Virus record (IMG/VR): IMGVR_UViG_3300032053_003696 | Span: 1-32,861 of that record | Source: a virus | DNA length: 32,861 nucleotides | Reading direction: 5' to 3' (one strand) | Shown here: positions 16,443-23,930 of the stretch, one piece after another | Layout of the letters: every line of letters starts with the position of its first letter | How positions within the stretch are numbered: the stretch's first letter is position 1 | The notes under the pieces: model-generated | What the model was told of the DNA's origin: nothing | Database searches by the model: none | What the model saw: only the letters and a program-made list of their open reading frames with translations | Program-made: the position numbers and the translations under genes

Positions 16443-16478
16443 CCCGCACCGCCAGTCAACGAAACGGAACGGTGCGGG
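16443..16478 (-). terminator. Hairpin in the 154-base intergenic region
   Basis: Perfect nine-base arms CCCGCACCG/CGGTGCGGG (16443-16451 and 16470-16478 on the plus strand) with an 18-base loop. There is no U-tract. It lies between two promoter-like sequences and could act as an attenuator. Confidence 0.4.
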
Positions 16479-16538
16479 ACGCGATCTGCGACGGTTCGCC
16501 GTTCCGGGGGACGTAGTAGGCGAGCGCATCACGCCGCG

Positions 16539-16567
16539 AGCGTATCACGTCGCTCGACTACAGTGAA
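16539..16567 (-). promoter_or_regulatory. Promoter overlapping end of the 76-residue gene
   Basis: Minus strand: TTCACT (16567-16562), 17 bases, TACGCT (16544-16539), TG-A before it. A near-copy of the -10 element follows 16 bases on (GTGATACGCTCGC then GTGATGCGCTCGC). It would drive the head genes from 16403 down. Confidence 0.55.
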
Positions 16568-16788
16568 ACCATCAGACCGGCGAACTGCTCGTCGAGCGCG
16601 TCGAAGAATATGCGACCGCTCTCCGGGCCGCGCTCCGCGCCGTCTACCACGACGCTGCGAATCCCACCGAGTTCGCTCCACCCATACACCAGCCCCTTCA
16701 GCGTGACCACGCTGCCGGATAGCTCGTACTCGACCACCGCGTAGCGTTCTTTGTCCGATTTCGGACCCGACATAAGCCTTTTGATCAT
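16558..16788 (-). CDS. Small protein coupled to the MuF-kinase gene (76 residues)
   Basis: 76 residues from ATG 16788, overlapping the stop of the 903-residue gene by ATGA, with GGAG eight bases upstream. A second ATG at 16773 is possible. The sequence is a compact beta-rich fold (YAVVEYELSGSVVTLKGLVY, IRSVVVDGAERGPE, GRIFFDALDEQFAGLMVSL). Its tight coupling to a gene with a predicted effector domain makes it a candidate partner or immunity-like regulator, but it could equally be an ordinary head protein. No family recognised. Confidence 0.6.
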   Translation of the reverse strand: MIKRLMSGPKSDKERYAVVEYELSGSVVTLKGLVYGWSELGGIRSVVVDGAERGPESGRIFFDALDEQFAGLMVSL

Positions 16789-19496
16789 GGTTCGTGCTCC
16801 GGCAAACCGCTCAACAAGTTCAACTCGCGAATTTCTTCACTGGTGAAGCCTCGCTCTCTCGGGGTCTTGCTCATCCAGTCTCTGACGCGGTGAACCTGCG
16901 AGGCCATCGGCCGCAACGCTGTCGCGTTCTTGCGCAACGCAAGTGTGCGGGCCAGCGCGCCGCGCACCGATGATGGTGTGATGCCTGGAAACTGTCGCAG
17001 CGTATCAGCAAGCTGCTTCTGCGTGAACCTCCCAAGCAACTCCGACGAGATATCCTCGTAGAGCGTTTCCGACATCGTGTCGTGGGTCACTAGAAACCGG
17101 CATGGTCCGTGTTCCTCAGTTGGGAAGGTGAGTCCGTTGTCGATTGCGATTGGCGAATACCTCGCCGGTGAGCCTGGGACGCTTTTCCACATCGCGTTGC
17201 CTTGATGCCGATCGTCGTTGCCGGAGATGATGTCCAGCAGCAGCATGCGCTTGCGCGCAGGGTCCGCTCTCCAGGCATCGGTGTCGGGGTCGATCCCGGC
17301 AGCGTTGTCTCGCAGATAGAACATCGTGTCCTGAGTGGACTGCGATCCCGCAGCGAACATCTGCAGCGACCCACGCTTGCCGTCGATCACCACCGAGAAC
17401 GTCGGAGGCACGATGCCGCCCTCGCCCATTAGGCTGTCCACCGCGAACGTCGCAGCCTCGCGCTCGTGGTAGGTGCCGACCTTGATTCCTTTGCGACCCG
17501 CACTAGCCTCGTCGCTCTGGCGCTTCCAGACGCACTTGCGCTCCACGCCCTGCTCGTCACGCACGGTGACGAACTCGCTTCCCATCATTCCCTGACCAGT
17601 GGACTTGCGCGCCGTGATCGTCAGTTTGCCAGCCGCCCACGAATGATCGCCGGTCGCGATGAATGCGGGACCGGGTTGCGCTCGCGCCGCTGCTTCGACG
17701 CGAGACTTCTTCGTTCCTGCGGCAGGAAAACCGAGCTTCTTTGCAAGCGCCTTCATCGCCTTGGCATCGGGACGCCAGTCACGCGGAACCTGCGCCAAAC
17801 CTAGAACCTCCTTTTCGTACAGCATGGCGAATCTCTGAGGATGAAACCTCGCTATCGTCTTCATGTACCGCAGCGCCACGACGGCACCCTCTGCGTCCTT
17901 TGGCATCCTCTCAAACTCACGCAGCGCCCGTTCCACATGCGGAGCATTTTGTCCCATGTATGCACGTCGCTCATCTGCCGCACGGGCGCTGCGCCGCACA
18001 CCAGCGTCCTGCACCAGTCTGGCAGCCGCGATGCGCTGACGTTCGACGAGTTCGCGATTATGCCGCTTGTCCATCGACGAGCGCGCACGTCGAACGCGCT
18101 CCCGATCGCGCTCGTCGTGCTCGTCGCGCAAGGCTTTCCGCCGATCAGCAGCCGCAGCCCGTTCCGCCGCAGCCGCAGCCCGTTCCGCCCGCTCGGCATC
18201 CGCAGCCCGCACGGCTTCGGCACGAAACGCGATCATCACGTTCTCTTGCTCTTGCGCCTGCGCCTTGGCGCGCACCTCCGCGAGCTTCTTCTCTAGCTTT
18301 TCTTTCGCAGCCAACTTTCGCGCCGCTTGCGCCGCCTGCCGCGCCGCCGTTGACATCGCCTCTGCGCCCTCCTGCGCCGCGATTTCAGAACGCTTTGTCT
18401 GCAGCAGCGAATGAACCTTGCCCCACTTCTCCGATGCGCCAGCCTCGTGCTGCGCTTCAGCCTGCTCGGTCAACTGCTCGACCATCAGCCGTCGAGCCTG
18501 TCCAGCGGGTTGTCGCGCCAATTGCGCCTGCGCGATCTGCTCAGGTGGCACCGGCTCCGTGTATGGCGTGTCGGCCCACGACAGCCGCCAGGGAACGATC
18601 GTCTCGCGGTCGTTGGGTCGAGCCGGTGGCCGGAGGTACTGCCGACCAGCGCCATCCATGAACAGGTCGTTCAGCCCGCGAACCTGCCCATGCACGAACA
18701 TCGAGTCCGGTGCCGTCCGGTTGTCGAGGACGGCGAGGATCTTCTTTCCCATGTCGGGAAACTCCTTCGCCTGCTCGTGCATCGCTTGGAGCGCGCCTTC
18801 GTTCTGAGCGTGCGCCGTTTCGGTGCGAATGAGGCGCTTCGCCCAATACCGCTTCCGAACGAACAGACCTTCGGGAATGTCCTCCTCCTTCAGCCGTACC
18901 ACCCTGCCGGTCGCAGGGTCGACGCGAGCGCGCAGCGACACCGCTGGACCCTTCGGCCCGCCGTGGCCCACCAGGGCGTCCACAAGCTGCCCATTCGTCG
19001 CGCCTGCAGCCATGCCGCGCATCATAATCTGCCTGAACTCACCGATCATCGCCGCGCCATAGCGGTCGACCGACGTGGCGTGCTGCGCGAGCAGAGGCTG
19101 AAATCCAGCCGTCACCGCGCCGCCCATCTGACCCGCCTGTCGCAGCCGGAGCGGGATCGCTATGCCGGTGAAACCGACGTTCAACTGATTGAGCAGCACG
19201 CCCGCGTTCGCCGCCGATTGCTGATACGCAGCGACAGCGTGCTGATGAGTCAGTCCCGCCATGCGCGACTTGACGTACTCGGTGACGACAGCGATCTGCG
19301 CGCCATACGCTTGCGCCTGCGCCCCGCCGAACGTGGACTGCACGCCGTTCGCCTGCGCCACGACGTTGAGCCGCGCTTTCAGGTCTACGTCAGCGCCTTG
19401 CAGCATCCTGAGCAGCGACGGGGCGTTCGCGCCAGCGTCGATGAGCTTCTGCGCCCTGCCGAGCGACACCACGAGCGCATCATCTGGACTGCCCAT
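16785..19496 (-). CDS. MuF-type head protein fused to a PI3/4-kinase-like domain
   Basis: 903 residues from ATG 19496 (GAGGA seven bases upstream; portal gene ends three bases before). Residues about 215-310 are the Mu gpF head-morphogenesis region: RYWAKRLIRTETAHAQNEGA, LAVLDNRTAPDS and FVHGQVRGLN. Residues 375-510 are a long Ala/Arg/Glu-rich helical linker. Residues about 574-606 resemble a SAP motif (KALAKKLGFPAAGTKKSRVE). Residues about 615-800 carry a PI3/4-kinase-like core: CVWKRQ with K658, HEREAATFAVDSLMG (678-690), the catalytic loop NDDRHQGN at 760-767 (D762, H764, N767) and metal-binding IAIDNG (D786). MuF proteins are minor head proteins beside the portal, some injected with DNA and some carrying C-terminal toxin domains. 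A kinase delivered to the host is inferred. Confidence 0.85.
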   Translation of the reverse strand: MGSPDDALVVSLGRAQKLIDAGANAPSLLRMLQGADVDLKARLNVVAQANGVQSTFGGAQAQAYGAQIAVVTEYVKSRMAGLTHQHAVAAYQQSAANAGVLLNQLNVGFTGIAIPLRLRQAGQMGGAVTAGFQPLLAQHATSVDRYGAAMIGEFRQIMMRGMAAGATNGQLVDALVGHGGPKGPAVSLRARVDPATGRVVRLKEEDIPEGLFVRKRYWAKRLIRTETAHAQNEGALQAMHEQAKEFPDMGKKILAVLDNRTAPDSMFVHGQVRGLNDLFMDGAGRQYLRPPARPNDRETIVPWRLSWADTPYTEPVPPEQIAQAQLARQPAGQARRLMVEQLTEQAEAQHEAGASEKWGKVHSLLQTKRSEIAAQEGAEAMSTAARQAAQAARKLAAKEKLEKKLAEVRAKAQAQEQENVMIAFRAEAVRAADAERAERAAAAAERAAAADRRKALRDEHDERDRERVRRARSSMDKRHNRELVERQRIAAARLVQDAGVRRSARAADERRAYMGQNAPHVERALREFERMPKDAEGAVVALRYMKTIARFHPQRFAMLYEKEVLGLAQVPRDWRPDAKAMKALAKKLGFPAAGTKKSRVEAAARAQPGPAFIATGDHSWAAGKLTITARKSTGQGMMGSEFVTVRDEQGVERKCVWKRQSDEASAGRKGIKVGTYHEREAATFAVDSLMGEGGIVPPTFSVVIDGKRGSLQMFAAGSQSTQDTMFYLRDNAAGIDPDTDAWRADPARKRMLLLDIISGNDDRHQGNAMWKSVPGSPARYSPIAIDNGLTFPTEEHGPCRFLVTHDTMSETLYEDISSELLGRFTQKQLADTLRQFPGITPSSVRGALARTLALRKNATALRPMASQVHRVRDWMSKTPRERGFTSEEIRELNLLSGLPEHEP

Positions 19497-19499
19497 CGG

Positions 19500-21176
19500 C
19501 TAGTCCTCGCCGTCATTTTGCCGCTCTCCGTTGAACCCGGAACCGTTGCCAGCGCCGCCCTCGCTGTCGTCGTCCTCGTCCTCGTCCTTTTCGTCGCCTC
19601 CGCTCATCCTCATTGCCTGAGCCGCGAACGCGATGTCGGTCGCCTTGTCGTTGTCCAGCGCCTCGAGTTCTTCGTTGACGTCGGCGATTCCGAACAGCGG
19701 CGCGATGTTCTCGACCGCCGTGCGACGCGAGATGATGGACTTGCTGCCCGACGCAGCGACCAGCGCATCGACCGCCGACTTCGTGTCGGCCCACGAGTTC
19801 GGAAAATACGGAGGCCAGTTGATTGTGACCGCTTCCAGGTTGCCCGGAACGCGCTTCACCATCTGGTCGTTCTCGACCCTTGGATCGAGCGTGACAGCCG
19901 GGAGGCGCTGCAATCGCTGCCCATCTGGCGTGATGACGATTTCGCCCGGTGCGCGCCCGCCAATCATCTTCGCCGCTCGCAGCATGTCGCGCATCATCAC
20001 GCACAGAGCGTGGCCATACTGCTCTCGCAGCCTGTCGGCCTCGTTGATCATCGGCAGATAGAGCACGCGCAACGCAGCCGCCGACGCAGCCTTACCCGCC
20101 ATCGAAGGATCGCCGAGGACCACTCCGGCGGTGTCGAGCGCCTGTTGCTTATGTTCTGCCAGCAGCAGAAGCGCCGCCTTGAGCGAGTCGCCTCTGAGTT
20201 CTAGGTACTGAGCGCCGCCCTTCGAATAGATGGCGTTGTCGGAACCTTTCCTGACCGAGCCACCGTTCATCTGCGGGTCATCGTGGATCACCAGCGTCGG
20301 ATCCACGTTCGCGACGGTGCCTTTCCCGGTGGCCGACAGCAACGTGTTCATCTCGTCACAGCGGTCGGTCTGACCCTCGTAGTCAGAGTCGCCGTCCACG
20401 CCATCGGCGTCGGGTCGGTTCTGAATCCAGTACACCGGGCAAAACCCGAGGCCATGCTCAACTCGCACGCTCGGGAGCTTGGCCCATGCGCCAGGAACGC
20501 GAGCGATCTCCTCGCTGATCGGCTCCCACACGACCTCCTCGGTTTCGTCCCAATATCGAGCGAAGTAGACCAGCGCCTCGCGTGATCGACCCGTGATGCT
20601 GTCGTACACTGTTCGCTTGTACGAGTAGGCTTCAAGCGCCGCTGCCGGTCGGTACAGATAGCGATCGGCCCACCGGAGCACGGTGACGTGTTTCGCGTTG
20701 TGAACCGAGATCCGTGGCTTGCCGTCCACAAAACCGAAGCTGAGACACGACGCACCCTGAGAGCCGCCTTTGGTTCTGGCTTCTTGGATCTTGACGTTGA
20801 GCCTCGCTTCGCGGGCGAGTTCCCGAACGTAGTCCTGCGCGTTTTCGTCGCCTTCGACTACCAGTTGAGGGAACCGTTCGGCACCAAAAACCATCGACGT
20901 CAAGCGGTCCACAATCAGCCGTGGCAGATCGTATCGCGCCGTCGGTCGCCGGAGCCTGAGCGGAACGTACCAGCCGACATCCAGGTCGGATTCGCCGCCT
21001 ACTCCCCGCCGCTTGCCGTCCCATGTATATCTGCGGTCGTCATACTGCGTGCAGCGGTAGTACGCCTCCAGCTTGTCGAGCCGCTGAAAACGATCCGAGC
21101 AGCACAAAGCCGCCAGGTCCACCGAGGCGAGCGCCGGATACAGCGTTTCGCCAGCTTGCAGGACGTTCAAGGCCAC
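19500..21176 (-). CDS. Portal protein
   Basis: 558 residues from GTG 21176, chosen over an out-of-frame ATG because GGAGG lies six bases before it. Features of phage portal proteins: N-terminal YYRCTQYDDRRY region, a wing-like middle with RPTARYDLPRLIVDRLTSMV, the LLLLAEHKQQALDTAGVV helix and the stem-helix part LPMINEADRLREQYGHAL. The C-terminal 40 residues are very acidic (DEKDEDEDDDSEGG). The portal is the dodecameric DNA channel at one head vertex and binds terminase; its position between terminase and the MuF gene is the standard order. Confidence 0.87.
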   Translation of the reverse strand: MALNVLQAGETLYPALASVDLAALCCSDRFQRLDKLEAYYRCTQYDDRRYTWDGKRRGVGGESDLDVGWYVPLRLRRPTARYDLPRLIVDRLTSMVFGAERFPQLVVEGDENAQDYVRELAREARLNVKIQEARTKGGSQGASCLSFGFVDGKPRISVHNAKHVTVLRWADRYLYRPAAALEAYSYKRTVYDSITGRSREALVYFARYWDETEEVVWEPISEEIARVPGAWAKLPSVRVEHGLGFCPVYWIQNRPDADGVDGDSDYEGQTDRCDEMNTLLSATGKGTVANVDPTLVIHDDPQMNGGSVRKGSDNAIYSKGGAQYLELRGDSLKAALLLLAEHKQQALDTAGVVLGDPSMAGKAASAAALRVLYLPMINEADRLREQYGHALCVMMRDMLRAAKMIGGRAPGEIVITPDGQRLQRLPAVTLDPRVENDQMVKRVPGNLEAVTINWPPYFPNSWADTKSAVDALVAASGSKSIISRRTAVENIAPLFGIADVNEELEALDNDKATDIAFAAQAMRMSGGDEKDEDEDDDSEGGAGNGSGFNGERQNDGED

Positions 21177-21189
21177 TCATCGCCTCCGA

Positions 21190-21606
21190 TCAGGCGACAG
21201 CGACCAGAAGCGTCGACGCCGCAGCCGGAGCCGTGGTGACGCGCACATACGCGATTCCAGGTCCGGGCATGTTCAGCGTGAACTCGCGCAGCGTGCCGAC
21301 GGTAAACACGATCGGCGCGGTCGTCGCCTGGTAGAACCGGCGAGCCGCGCTTTGTCCAGGCTCGGGCAAAGTGTCGAGCGCCGCACCGGGATCTTCGGGC
21401 TCGTCCTGCGTCCACACCTCGATCGCGATCGCCTGGGCGGCGGTTCCTTCAGCGCCGATCAGCAGCCGCCGAGGCGGCGCGTCGGTATTGCGCAGCGACA
21501 GCGGGATTCGCATGGTCGCCACGTCGGGCACGAGTTCAGGATTCGTCCTCGGGTCCGCATCAGCGGCGGCACCCGCGCCCAGAGATCGTCGCATTTCGAA
21601 GCGCAT
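21190..21606 (-). CDS. Small virion protein between terminase and portal (138 residues)
   Basis: 138 residues from ATG 21606. The N-terminal 30 residues are polar and the rest is beta-rich: RIPLSLRNTDAPPRRLLIG, AIAIEVWTQDEPED and FTVGTLREFTLNMPGPGIAY, a jelly-roll or Ig-like impression. No Shine-Dalgarno sequence precedes the ATG; it ends the exact 19-base repeat shared with the tape-measure start, with TAGGCT six bases before. It is probably a capsid-associated protein. Family not recognised. Confidence 0.6.
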   Translation of the reverse strand: MRFEMRRSLGAGAAADADPRTNPELVPDVATMRIPLSLRNTDAPPRRLLIGAEGTAAQAIAIEVWTQDEPEDPGAALDTLPEPGQSAARRFYQATTAPIVFTVGTLREFTLNMPGPGIAYVRVTTAPAAASTLLVAVA

Positions 21607-21622
21607 GCGCGCAGCCTATCAC
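21604..21622 (-). promoter_or_regulatory. -10-like element fused to a start codon (19-bp repeat copy 2)
   Basis: GTGATAGGCTGCGCGCATG on the minus strand, identical to 1374-1392 and likewise ending in a start codon. Unlike copy 1, its TGA is not a stop codon here (terminase ends at 21639), so the match is not forced by shared coding. No -35 box is seen. Confidence 0.45.
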
Positions 21623-21638
21623 CGACAGCCCTGCGATT

Positions 21639-23141
21639 CTAGCGACTCTGCAAGTCGAGCCGCGTTCTTTTCGGAGCCGCGAATCTGCGAAGTGCTTCGC
21701 GAGCCAGCCACGATGCCATCAGGCGGTCGCCCGTGTGAGCGCCGGGGCTGTAGTACAGCATCTCGCGAATCCAAGCCCGAGCTTCTGGCGGCACCGCTTC
21801 CCCGGTTGCGCCGGATGGCAAAACCCATTGCATGCCGCGCATCTCGACCGCCAGGGATTCGACGCCCCATTCCTCGTCCCACTTGTTCGCACCAGTGTGG
21901 AACGCAGCGACCGGCACCTGTTGGCTCGCAAGCTGAGTGATGAACGCCTGAGCCGCGTTGCTCTCGACATAGATCACCGATGAGTACCGCCGATAATGCG
22001 ACACGATCCGATCGAGGATTTCGGGAGCCTGCCACCGACCGGCTTCGATGTTGACCACCAGGCGGCGCGCATCGTCGCGGAGCGCAAGCGTGAACAGCAC
22101 GGTCAGCGCATCGGAGTCACCGAGCCCGATGCCGAGATCGACGCCGGTGAAGCACGGCAACGACCGGACGCCGCCCTGAGCCTTTGGCGCTTCGGCGTAG
22201 AACGTCAGACCCTTTCCTAGCTGAGTCATGCGGTCGATCCAGACCTGCTTGAAGCGCGCCGACGCATCGAGCCGCACCCGGCAGAGGTACTTGCGCTGAA
22301 ACACCGATTCCAGAGTGTTCGCTGCGCGCTCGACCAGGCGCGCCACCGACCACACCTCGGGCCATAGCGGCTTCCAGTCGGTCGGGTCTGCGTCGGGATT
22401 CGCGACTGCCGAATACCGCAGCGCCTTGAAGCCAGGTCGCGTCGCCAGCGCGCCGAGCAGATCGTCCTGGTGCCACGGCGTTCCGATGCAGAAAACGCAC
22501 CCGCCGTCGGTGAGCCTCGTGAGAACCGACGTGTCGAACCATTCGACCAGCTTCGTTCGCTGCTCCTCGGTCCTGGTGTTCTCAAAGTCCAGCACGTCGT
22601 CCAGCACGATCATGTCGAGCCGCGAACCGACCACTTGACCGAACACGCCGAGCGCCTGGACCGACGGATCCTTGGCTCGCGTCTTTCGTTGAACGGTGAT
22701 CGCTGAACTATGCCACGGGTCTTCTTCGTGGTCGGACGGTACGAGGCTCGGGAATACGGCACGCACCGCCGCGTTGCGCTCGATGTGACTCCGAACCTGG
22801 CGCAGCACCTTTTCGGCCTGGGACGACGTGTTACTGATCAAGCCGATTCGGAGCGCCGGGTTATTCCCGAGCGCGAAAAGGAGCCGCGCCACGATCTGCT
22901 GCGTCTTGCCGTGCTCGACCGGGGCGATCAGGACCGCGAGTCTGTTGGCATCGAAGTGCGCCTGCCACGCCCGGTGAAACGGAGCGTTGGTAATCCGTCG
23001 CCCGGTTGCCTCGTCGGTGAGCGCAAACTCGGTGAACGCCGACACCGATGCCCGAGCTTCGCCGATCTGCGCCTTACGCAGCGCCCGCAGCGCCTTGAGC
23101 GGGGCAATCCCGCCTACGCCACCAGCAGCCGCGTCAGCCAT
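21639..23141 (-). CDS. Terminase large subunit
   Basis: 500 residues from ATG 23141, overlapping the preceding zinc-ribbon gene by 28 bases. Residues 72-80 (IAPVEHGKT) are a variant Walker A, MIVLDD at 177-182 is Walker B, and FCIGTPWHQDDL at 217-228 fits the coupling motif region. The C-terminal RNase H-like nuclease has D335 (GVDLGIG), E393 (YVESNAA) and D472 (TGDRLMAS). The enzyme translocates DNA into the procapsid through the portal and cuts it. Length is normal for the family and all catalytic residues appear present. Confidence 0.93.
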   Translation of the reverse strand: MADAAAGGVGGIAPLKALRALRKAQIGEARASVSAFTEFALTDEATGRRITNAPFHRAWQAHFDANRLAVLIAPVEHGKTQQIVARLLFALGNNPALRIGLISNTSSQAEKVLRQVRSHIERNAAVRAVFPSLVPSDHEEDPWHSSAITVQRKTRAKDPSVQALGVFGQVVGSRLDMIVLDDVLDFENTRTEEQRTKLVEWFDTSVLTRLTDGGCVFCIGTPWHQDDLLGALATRPGFKALRYSAVANPDADPTDWKPLWPEVWSVARLVERAANTLESVFQRKYLCRVRLDASARFKQVWIDRMTQLGKGLTFYAEAPKAQGGVRSLPCFTGVDLGIGLGDSDALTVLFTLALRDDARRLVVNIEAGRWQAPEILDRIVSHYRRYSSVIYVESNAAQAFITQLASQQVPVAAFHTGANKWDEEWGVESLAVEMRGMQWVLPSGATGEAVPPEARAWIREMLYYSPGAHTGDRLMASWLAREALRRFAAPKRTRLDLQSR

Positions 23142-23308
23142 GCAGCAGGCACCCGCACGCCCCTAAACTCAGCCGCATAGCAGCCGCAGATCGCGCAGTA
23201 CCCGCGAGCCGCGTCGACCGCGTTGCACGATTCAGCCCCGCACCGCTCGCAGAGGTACACCGCCAGCGGCTCGTCGGCCTTTTCCTTGGCTGTAGCGTCG
23301 CGCTCCAT
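23114..23308 (-). CDS. Small zinc-ribbon protein before the terminase (64 residues)
   Basis: 64 residues from ATG 23308. It carries two CxxC pairs, CERC at 20-23 and CAIC at 38-41, plus extra cysteines, a zinc-ribbon pattern, and a hydrophobic C-terminus (VPAAWLTRLLVA). It overlaps the terminase start by 28 bases. The ATG is six bases after TACGCT of the promoter at 23315-23342, so it is the first gene of the packaging transcript. Function unknown; small zinc ribbons can act in transcription or nucleic-acid binding. Confidence 0.65.
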   Translation of the reverse strand: MERDATAKEKADEPLAVYLCERCGAESCNAVDAARGYCAICGCYAAEFRGVRVPAAWLTRLLVA

Positions 23309-23314
23309 TCCTGC

Positions 23315-23342
23315 AGCGTATCACGCCGGATGCCGCCGTCAA
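23315..23342 (-). promoter_or_regulatory. Promoter for the packaging block
   Basis: Minus strand: TTGACG (23342-23337), 16 bases, TACGCT (23320-23315) preceded by TG-A, then six bases to ATG 23308. The -35 box is the promoter-proximal copy of a TTGACG repeat array. This is the best promoter match in the window and marks the switch from accessory to packaging genes. Confidence 0.65.
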
Positions 23343-23424
23343 AACGTAGCCTGCCAGCGTCAAGTCGCCACCTGCCGTCAAACCACGGCTTGCCGCCGTC
23401 AAAGCTCGACCTGACGCCCGTCAC
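23337..23424 (-). repeat. Array of TTGACG-containing repeats (operator-like)
   Basis: Five TTGACG or GTGACG cores lie on the minus strand at 23424-23419, 23402-23397, 23381-23376, 23363-23358 and 23342-23337, spaced 22, 21, 18 and 21 bases apart; three carry the longer TTTGACGGC. The spacing of about two helical turns puts the copies on one face of DNA. The array fills the 112-base gap before the packaging promoter, suggesting binding by a regulator; the promoter-proximal copy also serves as the -35 box. Confidence 0.6.
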
Positions 23425-23912
23425 TCAGGCTCGTCCCACGAAAGCGCCCAGGACAGGTCGCGCACCAGCACCCGATCGGCATCAAACCAGCCCTGCGCCA
23501 GTTCGGCCAGCAGTTCCTCGTCAAAGTCCCGGCACGAGTAGGCGTCCACCACGGCGATTCGCCGGAGAGGCCAAGTGTGGATGGCGACGTGCGACGTGGA
23601 CAGCACCACCGACCCTACAAGCGCCGGAGCGACCTCGGCCAGCCCCGCGAGCCAGGAAACCGCCAACTGCCGCACAGAACCGCGCACAACGCGCACAACG
23701 CCGAATCCTTCGGCGGTCACGCCGCCTTCGTCCTCGAAAGGCACCGCGCCGAGCGCCTGGACCTGCAGAGGCACGTCAATCACCCGCGCCTCGGTCAGTT
23801 CGCGCATCCCAAGCCGTTCCACCGCCAGCCCGAGAAACGCATGCACCCGGTCTGGGTTGCCGAGCTTGATCGCGTTTCCTCGCACCAGAACTTTGACGTG
23901 CTTACCGTCCAT
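23421..23912 (-). CDS. speD: S-adenosylmethionine decarboxylase-like (SpeD family) protein
   Basis: 163 residues from ATG 23912; AGGGTGG lies five bases upstream, so upstream GTG codons at 23921 and 23918 are less likely. The core STSHVAIHTWP (residues 105-115) matches the (S)ESHxxIHTWPE motif of bacterial SpeD, followed by IAVVDAYSC with C127. S107 corresponds to the serine that becomes the pyruvoyl cofactor, H112 and C127 to active-site residues. The glutamate before that serine is threonine (T106) and the glutamate after WP is leucine. About 45 extra residues (47-95) precede the motif. SpeD makes decarboxylated SAM for spermidine synthesis; some relatives act on ornithine or arginine. The substitutions may mean altered substrate or lost self-processing. 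Confidence 0.75.
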   Translation of the reverse strand: MDGKHVKVLVRGNAIKLGNPDRVHAFLGLAVERLGMRELTEARVIDVPLQVQALGAVPFEDEGGVTAEGFGVVRVVRGSVRQLAVSWLAGLAEVAPALVGSVVLSTSHVAIHTWPLRRIAVVDAYSCRDFDEELLAELAQGWFDADRVLVRDLSWALSWDEPE

Positions 23913-23930
23913 CGACACCACCCTTTTCAG

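Noticed and set aside
18411-20204. Plus-strand frame of 597 codons opposite the MuF-kinase and portal genes
   Set aside because: It spans two clear genes on the other strand, has no recognisable domain and is Arg/His-rich, a GC-driven shadow.
23134-23424. GTG frame through the TTGACG array giving FDGG-type repeats
   Set aside because: It has a GTGA overlap with the SpeD-like gene but runs out of frame through the zinc-ribbon gene, and its repeats follow from the DNA repeat. The regulatory reading explains the region better, though a short leader peptide is not excluded.
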